Shown: positions 26,810 through 36,090, counted from the stretch's first letter. The stretch is DNA of 64,000 bases from Phocaeicola massiliensis B84634 = Timone 84634 = DSM 17679 = JCM 13223 (GCF_000382445.1 NZ_KB905472.1:1937283-2001282); one strand, 5' to 3'. The notes: generated from the sequence alone by a model not told the origin. Numbers and translations: made by a program.

Positions 26810-26831
26810 CTTTGCGTTATACGCAAAGATA
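26810..26831 (-). promoter_or_regulatory. Promoter -7 box overlapped by a perfect operator-like inverted repeat
   Basis: CTTTGCGT and ACGCAAAG (26810-26828, 3-nt spacer) form a perfect inverted repeat. On the minus strand its left part overlaps TATCTTTG (26831-26824), which fits the -7 consensus TAnnTTTG. The XRE start codon is at 26795. Binding of the XRE dimer here would block the promoter. No good -33 box was seen. Confidence 0.65.
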
Positions 26832-27384
26832 ATAATAAATATGGACCTATAAGATGAATCATGCTATTTTTATCACAAATATCACCCTAAAAAAAACAAT
26901 CACTCAATTCACAGAATAGTTGGTGCTTTATAATTAAGCACCTTTTTTCTTTAGCTACAAACTTTTTTACAACAATAGATTTTTGTTACTTATTTGTTAC
27001 TAATAAATTTTTATATCCATAGTAACAGTCTAATATTAAAGTGCTTATATAGTATTATAAAGGTAAGAGCCTAATACCCCAAGCGATAAATCGCTCGTGA
27101 GACTTTGCCAATCCTCTGCAAGCTGAATTTGGCATTATTGCGGTTTGGGGGTGTATTTCAGTAGTGCTTTTACGAACTCTTTTATGAACCCTACTGGTTC
27201 TTTTATGAACTCTTATGTGAACTCTTTTCTTGCTTTTAAGTGGTATACTGGAGTAACATCGGTCACCATAAATGCAGATACTAGATGATGAACACAGAAC
27301 TATTGTCCGAACACTTGCCAATTTAACGACATGAATCTGCCATATCCCAAAGGCGATTTTGCCAATCTCAAAATGACATTATAA
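26832..27384. other. Intergenic region with short direct repeats between two defence blocks
   Basis: About 550 nt without a convincing gene. The first half is AT-rich. From 27174 to 27228 there are several imperfect copies of a motif around GAACTCTTTTATGAAC. A possible minus-strand reading frame here (27055-27321) is dominated by the repeat (VHKR-like), with no recognisable protein features, so it is not called. It follows the end of the second defence operon (RhuM stop at 27385). Confidence 0.5.
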
Positions 27385-28407
27385 TTATTCAATATCCAAT
27401 GCAGGAAGACTATTATCTTCAAATCTATCAAAGTCAGATTGAAAAAGACGGTCTTGAATGATCCTGTACTTTTCAAACTCTGATTCAGCAAACTCTTTGG
27501 CATATTCGGCAGAAACCTTTCCGCTATCCTGTAATATCGGGCTCTCAAATAAATTAATGAATTTGTCTATTTGCTTTGCCCAATCTTCCATTGTCATAGG
27601 TATATGACGCATAGCCATACTTTCTGCCATATCAAGCGACGCATTGACTATCCTACCCATTTCTTCTAATTCTTTTTCTCGCAAATAGTTCTTTGCTACA
27701 GACACATCTGTTTTGACAATTTTTCCATTCGGAGCGTTTTCCCAAGTGGTCAATCCCATGTGTTCCTTATTCGCATCGGCTCGTTCGACTATCAACTCCG
27801 CAGCAGTATGCCCATGCACAGCATAGTGCATTTTGTTCTGTACCTTCTTGAAGAAAAGACGGGTTGTCGGAGCATCTTTGTTATAGTCTATAGCCGTAGC
27901 ATAAATATCGGTCAGTTTCTGATAAAAACGACGCTCACTCAGCCTTATCTCCCTTATTTCGGCAAGCAAATGTTCAAAGTAATCTACACCTAAGAAAGCC
28001 CCGTTCTCCATTCGCTTATGATCAAGTACATATCCACGGATGGCAAACTGACGGAGTACAAACGTACACCACTGCCGGAACTGAGTGGCACGAACCGAGT
28101 TGACTCTATATCCAACACTGATAATGGCATCAAGATTATAGAACATCGTTTGATAATTCTTCCCGTCTGCGGCAGTTGCCGAGTTTTTCTCGGTAACTGA
28201 ATCCTTGACAAGTTCCCCGGATGCAAATATATTTTTTAAGTGCAGTCCAATATTGTCAGTAGAGCAATCAAAAAGCTGCGCCATTGCCTTTTGCGTTGCC
28301 CAAATGGTTTCATCCTTATACATCACCTGAATCCCATCCTCCTTGCCTTCAAGCAAAAAGATGAGAAACTCAGCCGTACTATTTCGTATTTCTATATTCT
28401 TTGCCAT
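27385..28407 (-). CDS. RhuM family protein
   Basis: 340 aa. The segment QVMYKDETIWATQKAMAQLFDCSTDNIGLHLKNIFASGEL... FYNLDAIISVGYRVNSVRATQFRQWCTFVLRQFAIRGYVLD is the highly conserved core of the RhuM virulence-protein family, a Bro-N/KilA-like fold widespread in mobile elements and beside R-M genes. RhuM proteins were named from a Salmonella pathogenicity island; their biochemical role is unclear. It starts 27 nt after the Vsr stop and is the last gene of the long minus-strand run. Confidence 0.88.
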   Translation of the reverse strand: MAKNIEIRNSTAEFLIFLLEGKEDGIQVMYKDETIWATQKAMAQLFDCSTDNIGLHLKNIFASGELVKDSVTEKNSATAADGKNYQTMFYNLDAIISVGYRVNSVRATQFRQWCTFVLRQFAIRGYVLDHKRMENGAFLGVDYFEHLLAEIREIRLSERRFYQKLTDIYATAIDYNKDAPTTRLFFKKVQNKMHYAVHGHTAAELIVERADANKEHMGLTTWENAPNGKIVKTDVSVAKNYLREKELEEMGRIVNASLDMAESMAMRHIPMTMEDWAKQIDKFINLFESPILQDSGKVSAEYAKEFAESEFEKYRIIQDRLFQSDFDRFEDNSLPALDIE

Positions 28408-28434
28408 AATTTAGATTATCACCTTCGCAATTAT

Positions 28435-28944
28435 TCATTTCGATTTGCCATAACTTTCAACGGGTTCTGCCACCATGCTATATTCTTCTTCAGTTGTCTC
28501 ATATGATTTGATTCTTCTATCCTCAAGATAAATATGGTAAAGCATGTATTCTAAAGCCTCTAAAGTCTGTTGGCAGACTTTCGGTTTCAACTGACATTCC
28601 CAAACGGTAATACAATGCCAACCCATTGAAGTTAGCTGTTGCCGTTCCTCTATATCTCTACTCCGATTACGCTCAATTTTATTCTTCCAAAATTCAACAT
28701 TTGTCTTTGGTAGAACATAATATTTGCATCCTTCGTGACCATGCCAGAAACAGCCGTTTACGAAAATAACAGTTCTGTATTTGCGTAAAACCAAGTCGGG
28801 ATGTCCGGGAAGACGTGGGTGATTCAACCTATACCGAAAGCCACGGCCGAACAAGAACTTTCTCACCAATAATTCCGGTTTTGTGTTCTTGCCCTTTATC
28901 GCAGACATGCAACGATGACGCTGTTCCTTGGTCAATTTATCCAT
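28435..28944 (-). CDS. vsr: Very short patch repair endonuclease (Vsr)
   Basis: 169 aa, full length. It shows the Vsr signature: SAIKGKNTKPELLVRKFLF, catalytic Asp at residue 50 in HPDLV, and the zinc/active-site cluster CFWHGHEGC (C65, H68, H70, C73). Vsr nicks beside T:G mismatches that arise when 5-methylcytosine deaminates, so it is usually paired with a C5 methyltransferase. Here the partner would be the C5 methyltransferase at the other end of the same operon (40466-41572), over 11 kb away. In R-M contexts Vsr-like nucleases may also act as the cutting subunit. Confidence 0.93.
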   Translation of the reverse strand: MDKLTKEQRHRCMSAIKGKNTKPELLVRKFLFGRGFRYRLNHPRLPGHPDLVLRKYRTVIFVNGCFWHGHEGCKYYVLPKTNVEFWKNKIERNRSRDIEERQQLTSMGWHCITVWECQLKPKVCQQTLEALEYMLYHIYLEDRRIKSYETTEEEYSMVAEPVESYGKSK

Positions 28945-28972
28945 TTATTAACATATTACTGACAGTTATCTA

Positions 28973-29249
28973 TTATTCTACAAATCTATCTATACATCCC
29001 TTTACTTTTTGTGGAAGATTCGAGAATTCTTGCATTACTATTATTCCTCGTTCATCAATTGATTCAATATAGTCTTCTAACAATTCAATATCTTCAAATG
29101 ACATCCCGTACCTTAACATCCATATATGTTTCGTATTGTAAGTACCATATTTTGTCAAATTAGCCATTTTTTCGGCTTGTTCATCCGGACAACGTTCATT
29201 GTATTTGACGAATGCTACTTGAAAGATATTGCACAAAATAATGTTCCTA
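28973..29249 (-). pseudogene. C-terminal remnant of a DEAD/DEAH-type helicase
   Basis: An open frame of about 90 codons with no ATG at its beginning (only TTG at 29236, preceded in frame by a stop near 29258). The product (KYGTYNTKHIWMLRYGMSFEDIELLEDYIESI) looks to me like the extreme C-terminus of large DEAD/DEAH helicases found in defence loci. Only 44 nt separate it from the upstream gene, so the body of the helicase is missing. An internal ATG at 29167 could still start a ~64-aa product. Confidence 0.45.
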
Positions 29250-29280
29250 ATTTATGCAACGTTTATTGATGATTTTCATT

Positions 29281-30240
29281 TCATTTTTTTATTATTTCAT
29301 CGATTGGTAGCATATATATATAATCTTCCGGATTCGAATAGGATTCAGTATTATACTGATTTGCTAAAGCGTAACAAATTTGCACATCAGGATATTTCTG
29401 AGCAATAGCCGCTATAGAAAGAGTTGATAGTTTATTGTTCATTGGACTGATTACTATATTATAATCTTTCCTATTCTCGTCAACAATCTTACCAATTTCT
29501 TTGATATTTTGCTCCAGATTTTTACATGAGAATTGAAAATTTGAAGCTCGAGAATTTTTTTCAAGTAATTTTTCGAAATTCGAACGATTAATTTCGCTTA
29601 GAGATTCATTATGACTTTCTGTTGGCGAAGCCATACCTAAATATAACTTACTAGGCTCGAAAACCTCTATCAATGTTTGAGCACGTTCATATTCAAAACC
29701 GACTAATATAATTAGTAACAAATCCTTTATTGGTGACATATCGCCAGAATAGCCAACAACAGAACGTATTGTCCTTACCCCTTTACTAAGCCAAGGTAAC
29801 GAAGTACCCTCTTCATAGGATGAGTATCTACTCGACGGACAATAACACAGATGTATATCAGTAAATTCAACTATTGAAGAGGATAAGATTTTTATTATTA
29901 TCAACAATGTTTCTCTAGTAAATGTTGATACATCAACATATAGGTGTTCTTTTTTGCTTGTTGTTATTGCATCAAACAAATTATCATAATTATCCAACGG
30001 ATTCTCAAGAGAGAGTTCTATGATAGAAGATCGTCCTATGAATAGTTCTTTTAAACTCTCAGCATTCTTCTCTGTTTCTGTATAGTTATTTGGAAAGTAG
30101 CAAATAACAGCCTCAATAGATTCATTCTTGGAAATCTCATTAGGTATTATTAAACATCTTTTCTCAAAACTTGAACTACAAATAAACAAAGAATCGTTAA
30201 CTATCTCTTTATCTATACTGTTTATTAATATTTTTTTCAT
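29281..30240 (-). CDS. Unknown two-lobed alpha/beta protein of the HD/ORC-ATPase module
   Basis: I do not recognise this 319-aa protein. It appears to contain two similar alpha/beta lobes: residues ~15-130 (DSLFICSSSFEKRC... HLYVDVSTFTRETLLIIIKIL) and ~170-305 (LLLIILVGFEYERAQTL... YNIVISPMNNKLSTLSIAAIAQKYPDVQICYALANQYN). Strands followed by SSFE or GFEYERA and by a Ser/Thr-rich turn resemble Rossmann-like sensor domains such as CARF, but this is only an impression. No nuclease motif is seen. It starts 3 nt after the ATPase stop, so it works with the ATPase and HD proteins. Confidence 0.6.
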   Translation of the reverse strand: MKKILINSIDKEIVNDSLFICSSSFEKRCLIIPNEISKNESIEAVICYFPNNYTETEKNAESLKELFIGRSSIIELSLENPLDNYDNLFDAITTSKKEHLYVDVSTFTRETLLIIIKILSSSIVEFTDIHLCYCPSSRYSSYEEGTSLPWLSKGVRTIRSVVGYSGDMSPIKDLLLIILVGFEYERAQTLIEVFEPSKLYLGMASPTESHNESLSEINRSNFEKLLEKNSRASNFQFSCKNLEQNIKEIGKIVDENRKDYNIVISPMNNKLSTLSIAAIAQKYPDVQICYALANQYNTESYSNPEDYIYMLPIDEIIKK

Positions 30241-30243
30241 ATC

Positions 30244-32049
30244 TTAAATAGGATTATTACCGTCAAACAATAGTAATTGAGTAGCCGAAGAACTGTCATC
30301 TTCGGTAAATTTAAACTGTGCTAAAAATCTCTTAGTATCAATCATTGCCATTCTCAATTTGGCGCTATCCATAAACTTGTAACCGGCAAAACTTGTAGCA
30401 TCCAACTTGAAATGAGGTGCCAAAATTCTACTTAATATGATTAAGCGGTTTCTTCCAGTACCTGTTTTATTTCCAATTGTACTTTTATGGAAATAACCCA
30501 GCTGTTCTCCCATGTCAATTATTTCATTCATTTCGTCATCTGGAGTATCTGTAATTGCCACAGAGAACACTCTTCTTTCTGAGGAATTAGAAGTAAGCTG
30601 CAAATGAAATAATTGTCCCAAAGAGTCTATCATTCGATATAATTTTTCCAATTGTATTTGCCTAGTGTTATTATTGTCAATATCTTTTTTAAGTTTTTCA
30701 AACTCACCAACCAAATAGTTGTTGGAGTATTTTTTTATAACTTCATCTTGAATAGAAGGTTTGATGCTGGTAATATTATCTTCATTTGCTCCAAGTTCTG
30801 TAATTGCTAACGAATACATTTCTTGCGCAGGAGCTAAGAAATGTCGAATAATACCAGAAGACACAGCTACAAGTTGATCAAAACCAGCATAGCTATATGT
30901 AGAGCCTGCTTTATGATTCTGTTGCAACCGTGTTATATATTCAGGTCTTGCATAGCGTCTTGCTGCATCCCCACCTGCATATTTTTTCTCAGGATCTGCA
31001 TAATCTATCAACATCTGATTATATATCTCTTGAATCTTTAGCTCTTGTTCTTTATCCTCTGGAAAGAAATCTTTTGTCTCAATATCAAGGTGCAAATATC
31101 TCTTTAGTCTTTTCTTAACAATTTCTTGAAGTCGTTCATTATACTTACTTTTACTACTTGAATAAACTGTAGAAATGTTTATCTCAGAATAATCATGAGG
31201 TGCGTCTATTCTTTTCTCGTTATTCGTCAAATGTGTTTTATAATCTAACTGGGTAGAGATCTTAAAACATATGTCTTTTGTTGTGCGATATGACACCCAA
31301 GTGTTCAACACCTTTGTTTGAGCCACATTTAGATAGCCAGCATCGTCAATCAAAATATACAAAGGTTTATCTTGAGGAAAAAATGGTAAAGATTTTAAAG
31401 ACACAAGTAGTGGTTTCATAAAATCTATGAAATCAACAATTGGTCCATCATATGGAATAGAAGTATCTTTTGACAAAGCTATTTTATTGCAATAGATTCG
31501 ACAGGAACGATTTATCCGTTCTACCTCTTTTGCCATTAACTCCATCATTGTTAGTCCATCCTTGTCTGTATCGTTTGGTAATTCAACAATGTTGTTAACA
31601 CCGCAGTAAGAAAGAACATCCCGAAAATCAGTATTATAATATTGCCATATCTGCTCTTTATAATCATTTAATATATTCCCCAAATAGCATCCAACCGACT
31701 TATACACATTAGACATTACGTATGTCGTTAACAAGTGCTCATTTAATATAATTTCGGCATGAGTCTCAAGGCGTGCCAAGTCAGGAATATTTATATTTGT
31801 TAGTTTTATAGGAACGTATACAGCAAAATAATCCAGCTCAGATATTTGGCAATGCTTGGCTAAACACTGACAATCTGGTTGTATGTAGCGGAACATCATA
31901 CTTTTACCTGAACCTCTTGGACCATTAATAAATGTATGTCCTTTTTCTAATACTTGATAAAAGTCAGGAAAAACATCAACAAATAAATCGACAACATCCT
32001 GAGCGGAGTTCTGTTCTGGAGTCTTTATTTCAAATGGATTTTCTTTCAT
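30244..32049 (-). CDS. ORC/Cdc6-like AAA+ ATPase
   Basis: 601 aa. The N-terminus (NPFEIKTPEQNSAQDVVDLFVDVFPDF... TFINGPRGSGKSMMFRYIQPD) carries Walker A GPRGSGKS (43-50), and Walker B is LYILIDDAGYLN around residue 230. The overall form, a P-loop ATPase with a long helical C-terminal part, matches prokaryotic ORC-CDC6-like conflict-system ATPases. Walker B has DD rather than the usual DE, so hydrolysis may be weak or switch-like. It overlaps the upstream HD gene by 4 nt and the unknown 319-aa gene follows after 3 nt. Confidence 0.75.
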   Translation of the reverse strand: MKENPFEIKTPEQNSAQDVVDLFVDVFPDFYQVLEKGHTFINGPRGSGKSMMFRYIQPDCQCLAKHCQISELDYFAVYVPIKLTNINIPDLARLETHAEIILNEHLLTTYVMSNVYKSVGCYLGNILNDYKEQIWQYYNTDFRDVLSYCGVNNIVELPNDTDKDGLTMMELMAKEVERINRSCRIYCNKIALSKDTSIPYDGPIVDFIDFMKPLLVSLKSLPFFPQDKPLYILIDDAGYLNVAQTKVLNTWVSYRTTKDICFKISTQLDYKTHLTNNEKRIDAPHDYSEINISTVYSSSKSKYNERLQEIVKKRLKRYLHLDIETKDFFPEDKEQELKIQEIYNQMLIDYADPEKKYAGGDAARRYARPEYITRLQQNHKAGSTYSYAGFDQLVAVSSGIIRHFLAPAQEMYSLAITELGANEDNITSIKPSIQDEVIKKYSNNYLVGEFEKLKKDIDNNNTRQIQLEKLYRMIDSLGQLFHLQLTSNSSERRVFSVAITDTPDDEMNEIIDMGEQLGYFHKSTIGNKTGTGRNRLIILSRILAPHFKLDATSFAGYKFMDSAKLRMAMIDTKRFLAQFKFTEDDSSSATQLLLFDGNNPI

Positions 32050-33038
32050 AATGAACTATTTACACATTGATGAACATAATCACCTGTTAATTTGTTGTTA
32101 CTTCGTTCTAATTGTGCCCCACAATACTCAAAAACATTATTTATTGATAACGTTGGATATCCCTTTTCCTCTATACGATAAGATATTGTATCAAAGAAAG
32201 GTTCAAACCCTTCATCTATAAATTCTATAGAAATAATAATCGAATGGAATTGATACTCATAGCTAACAAAACGATTATAGTACAAACATTCCTGGAATGT
32301 CTTGAATGTTCTTGTATATATTTCATCCAACAAATAAATAGAAGACTCACCTTTCTTATATCTATTTTGAACTTGATTCTTAGTGAGAGAAAAGCCCATC
32401 TGAATACAATGACTTTCTTTATCTGGATTGAAGTTGTACAAACTTTCAGAGAAAGCATGATACAATTTGCTATCCTCAGGTATTAAGTCCTTTTTTAGCA
32501 AGTAAGAAGACGCACGACTGTTTTCATCCGCAAGTTCATCACCAAATCTTAACAAAGCTGCTAGTTCACGGATTCTCACATCATGCCCCGAGATAGAGGT
32601 CTTGTATGGCAAATTTCCAATCGGATCATTTTTGCCTGAATGCGCTTTAGCTATATCCCCAATAATTTTTCTCTCAATTGTATCAACGTTTAAATTTTCC
32701 AGAAGATATCTGCCAGATTTTTCATGACCGTCTCTGCCATTAAAGATATGTCCCGCATCATGAATTTGAATCGCGACCAATAGTATAAAGCATTCATATG
32801 GAGTAAGGTATGAACAATCTTTCAGTATGGAAGATACTTTAACCATAACCATTTTTACATGATTAGCACTGTGATCATTCAGATACACAGTATTATCCAG
32901 TCTTGTAGTAATCGCTTTAACTTCATTATGGATCTCTGAATTCATAAACTGTTTAAAAGTGCGATATATAGCAACATAGTCTTTTTCCGATGGAAAATCC
33001 TGACTGTTTTTTGTTTCAAAATATTCTTCTAAATTCAT
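32046..33038 (-). CDS. HD-domain metal-dependent phosphohydrolase
   Basis: 330 aa. HD-superfamily ligands are visible in order: H56/H60 in NDHSANHV, the HD doublet H93-D94 in AIQIHDAGH, a further His in IAKAHSG, and Asp in LRFGDELAD. The fold region (residues 35-185) is followed by a C-terminal domain of about 140 aa not recognised. HD enzymes hydrolyse phosphoesters, including nucleotides and second messengers, and recur as effectors in conflict systems. The start is 10 nt after the AIPR stop, so it is read with the R-M operon, but it pairs most tightly with the ATPase downstream. Confidence 0.8.
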   Translation of the reverse strand: MNLEEYFETKNSQDFPSEKDYVAIYRTFKQFMNSEIHNEVKAITTRLDNTVYLNDHSANHVKMVMVKVSSILKDCSYLTPYECFILLVAIQIHDAGHIFNGRDGHEKSGRYLLENLNVDTIERKIIGDIAKAHSGKNDPIGNLPYKTSISGHDVRIRELAALLRFGDELADENSRASSYLLKKDLIPEDSKLYHAFSESLYNFNPDKESHCIQMGFSLTKNQVQNRYKKGESSIYLLDEIYTRTFKTFQECLYYNRFVSYEYQFHSIIISIEFIDEGFEPFFDTISYRIEEKGYPTLSINNVFEYCGAQLERSNNKLTGDYVHQCVNSSL

Positions 33039-33048
33039 TTTACATTAT

Positions 33049-35166
33049 TTACGGCATTACATATCCCTTATCTTCAACATTGCTGACAATCTTCAAGAGT
33101 CTCTTACATTGGGCAGACGAAGGAAGAACCATTTTAGCTATAAATCTAGTTGCAATAGACTTAATAAAATCAAGGTCTCCGTACGGGAGAACATTTTCTT
33201 TTAAAAGTTCGTTATAAACCCTCATCCAATAGTCAGCACCCAAATTAAATATCTCAACGCTTACTTCAATGTTTGAATTGAATTTGTGCACTCGTTTAGC
33301 AGCAGCTTCTGTTGTTTTAATCTCCTTTTGGGAAACAAGGGATTTAATAAATTCGTCAGAGAGTTCAAACGGAACTTTCTTATAGTCATCCCAAACTGCA
33401 AGCGTTCTGGATATCGTTCTAACAAGGCCTCCACCAGCTTGTTTTGTCAAAAACTTCTGTGTATCAAAAGCTAAACGAATCAACTCATTTGCAAGAGCCG
33501 GATACAGTGTCTGTTTATTCCAAATCGTAACCCAGTCAAGATCGGCATCCTTTGGCAAAATTGATATCAGTTTTGCAATTGTGTATGGCACAATCTGAGC
33601 TTTATCTCCTCCTTTAGGATACCATTCGGACTTATTGATCATTACGTCCAATTCATCAAACATAATGACGGAGCAGATTCCTTTCTTAAAGAACACCTCA
33701 TTAATACTATCCTTTGATTTATCATAAAGTTCTTCAACATAATCCGCAAAACGATTGAAGTTGATGGCAGAGCTTTGACAAACCTGGTGAGGATTCATAC
33801 GAATAGTATTCAAACATTTCGCCAGCTTTTCCTTCTTGACAACCTGATTTTTCGGACTTTTCTCGCAGAAGGTTTTTCGTTGCGCTTGTGTAAGTTTCAT
33901 TTGTTCCTGTTCCCATTTTCCACGAGAACGCTCGTAGAACCAACGAGTCTGATATGGTTTGCCGGCAACAGGAGGAGCAAGAACCTTTTGCGATAGTTTC
34001 TCCATCATTACATGGAATGGGTGATTAGAGAAAAAATCGGCATCCGAAACAGGATTTTGGCAATTAGCACATTTTGAGATTGTTTTAGTAATATTGTTAT
34101 AACGTTCAACATCTTCCTCCGACATATCGTTGTCCACATTCAGCACAGTCAGCTTCATCGGAACAAACAAATTGTCCATGCCTTTTTTGTCCTCTTTGCG
34201 AATAATTGCATTAGCTAACGAAGCGGTTGTCTGACCACCATTTATAATTTGTAAATCCTTAAAATGAGTAATTCGAGTGTTATCTGCAGAAAAACCTATT
34301 GAACGGGCAACAATAGCAATGCCGTTATTATAGGTAAAGAAATTCTCTGGACTATTAATGATAGTATTTCGGATACCCTTGTTTACCTTACCACGAACAT
34401 TCAGGAAAGCCCGCACATTGCCTTGCAATAATTTACTCCCATATTTCAAATAGATATCTGCCAAGAACTTTCCTGGAACAATTCCAAGATATGCATCATA
34501 GTCGCTACTATCTCCTAAATCTGCTTTTAGATATTGAATCCCCTCGCAATCAAAATCTTTTGTATCAAACTCAACAATCTCACTTGCATCGGACATAAAT
34601 GTTTGGAACAGCCGTTCCAGCGTCCAGATATTTAACTCTACCGGTCTCTCAAGAAAATCTTCTTGAGAGACGTTCTTCACCTGTTTACTAAGAATCGAGT
34701 TAGAAATAATATAAAACTTGAAGCGAAGAATCTCTGTGTCCAACATTCCTTTGCCAATTTTCTTTCGAAATTCTTTTGCTAAAATAATGGCAGGATCGGA
34801 ATCGTCACAATAGTCACTCATCTTGCCGTTGACAACTTCGTCAAGGAAATTGCACATGTGAGTATACAAATCCATGATGCGGGTGTTGGTCAACGTGTTT
34901 ACGGCATCACGCTCATTGGTAAAATCACTTGCAATCAATATGAGTGCACTGTCAGCTTCGTCGTAAGCATAAGCATCAAAAGCCATGATACGACCACGCT
35001 TGCCTCTCATTTCAATAGACATCGGCATCGGATCATTAAATTCCCCGATAGATTCCAGTTCTTCTAATGTTTTTAGAATAAACTGAGTTTCCGGTTCTGT
35101 TCCTTCGTGATCGGCATCAAATCTAAGCTGATCAATAAATTGCGCTCTATATTCTTCAATCTCCAT
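33049..35166 (-). CDS. AIPR (abortive infection phage resistance) family protein
   Basis: 705 aa. The conserved AIPR core is clear: YGSKLLQGNVRAFLNVRGKVNKGIRNTIINSPENFFTYNNGIAIVA followed by LQIINGGQTTASLANAI. The family is named from lactococcal phage-resistance genes and recurs next to Z1 helicases and PD-(D/E)XK proteins. The biochemical role is not established. It lies 12 nt after the PD-(D/E)XK gene. Confidence 0.88.
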   Translation of the reverse strand: MEIEEYRAQFIDQLRFDADHEGTEPETQFILKTLEELESIGEFNDPMPMSIEMRGKRGRIMAFDAYAYDEADSALILIASDFTNERDAVNTLTNTRIMDLYTHMCNFLDEVVNGKMSDYCDDSDPAIILAKEFRKKIGKGMLDTEILRFKFYIISNSILSKQVKNVSQEDFLERPVELNIWTLERLFQTFMSDASEIVEFDTKDFDCEGIQYLKADLGDSSDYDAYLGIVPGKFLADIYLKYGSKLLQGNVRAFLNVRGKVNKGIRNTIINSPENFFTYNNGIAIVARSIGFSADNTRITHFKDLQIINGGQTTASLANAIIRKEDKKGMDNLFVPMKLTVLNVDNDMSEEDVERYNNITKTISKCANCQNPVSDADFFSNHPFHVMMEKLSQKVLAPPVAGKPYQTRWFYERSRGKWEQEQMKLTQAQRKTFCEKSPKNQVVKKEKLAKCLNTIRMNPHQVCQSSAINFNRFADYVEELYDKSKDSINEVFFKKGICSVIMFDELDVMINKSEWYPKGGDKAQIVPYTIAKLISILPKDADLDWVTIWNKQTLYPALANELIRLAFDTQKFLTKQAGGGLVRTISRTLAVWDDYKKVPFELSDEFIKSLVSQKEIKTTEAAAKRVHKFNSNIEVSVEIFNLGADYWMRVYNELLKENVLPYGDLDFIKSIATRFIAKMVLPSSAQCKRLLKIVSNVEDKGYVMP

Positions 35167-35178
35167 AGTGTAACGGAT

Positions 35179-36090
35179 TTAAAGTTTATATTCTTCTAAT
35201 TCAGAAAGAAAAATCTCGTACTGAATTCTGTTTATTGCATTCGGTATGTTTTTTCTGCATAGGCGAGGGAAATCGTTGCTTACATTGTACATTGAGAATC
35301 CCACATTCGTAAATACGAATTTGTCGTATTCTGGAGAGAAATCGAATTCGTACATACTCAGTTTAGACATGAAAGTCTCTCTATTTTGAGCTGTCCCCAT
35401 TTTTGCCATTAGGTTTTGAACCAGTACATTCAATTTTATACCACTGAATGTTGGACTCATCTTTTCCAAACAATAAATAGCAAGATAGCCCTCGTCATCT
35501 CCATCCAGCTGCTCAAGTGATGAAATCTTTACAGAATCTTTGCCTGCACTTATTGCCTTTATCTCATACCAAACACTCTCAGTAGAATAGTCCTTATGGG
35601 TCTTTTCTGGACCCATCCAGCTATCTAATGCCATATCCACACCATAGTGAGGAATCATATAATCCTGCATAAAAAGCAGTTCGCCTATCAACCCCATTAC
35701 CTCATTGTCATTCATTCCACCATTATTGGGTCGGAACAATTTTTTCCATGAGAAATATCTTGAACAAAGTGTTTTATAAGCATCTTCATCGTCCTTAATA
35801 GCTTCCGTAGAATCGAGCAAATCCTGGCAAAACGTACTAAAATATTCCAGTAGCTCTGAATTACAGAGTGAAAAGCGAAGAATATAATTCTCGCCACTCT
35901 TTCCCTGCTGTACTGTAATCACATCCGACTGAGATATTCTAACTGGAACGTATGTACCTCTAAAATCAAAGGCATAGTTTCCTTTCTCATCCTTTCCTAC
36001 AAAAAGACTGAGGTCGCGGTTTTCACCAACACGGATAAAAGTTCCGCTTTGGAATCCTTGCGAGAATGTTGTAGATAATTTATTCTTCAT
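35179..36090 (-). CDS. PD-(D/E)XK motif protein (DUF4420-type)
   Basis: 303 aa. A helix with Glu in MGLIGELLFM, Asp in HKDYSTES, and VWYEIKAISA give the E...D...ExK arrangement of PD-(D/E)XK nucleases of the DUF4420 group. It is the probable cutting subunit of the Z1/GHKL R-M complex. The 11-nt overlap with the Z1 gene argues for fixed stoichiometry. Confidence 0.82.
   Translation of the reverse strand: MKNKLSTTFSQGFQSGTFIRVGENRDLSLFVGKDEKGNYAFDFRGTYVPVRISQSDVITVQQGKSGENYILRFSLCNSELLEYFSTFCQDLLDSTEAIKDDEDAYKTLCSRYFSWKKLFRPNNGGMNDNEVMGLIGELLFMQDYMIPHYGVDMALDSWMGPEKTHKDYSTESVWYEIKAISAGKDSVKISSLEQLDGDDEGYLAIYCLEKMSPTFSGIKLNVLVQNLMAKMGTAQNRETFMSKLSMYEFDFSPEYDKFVFTNVGFSMYNVSNDFPRLCRKNIPNAINRIQYEIFLSELEEYKL

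Noticed and set aside
27055..27321. Minus-strand frame of 88 codons
   Set aside because: The product is made largely of repeat-derived VHKR motifs, without any recognisable domain or credible start.
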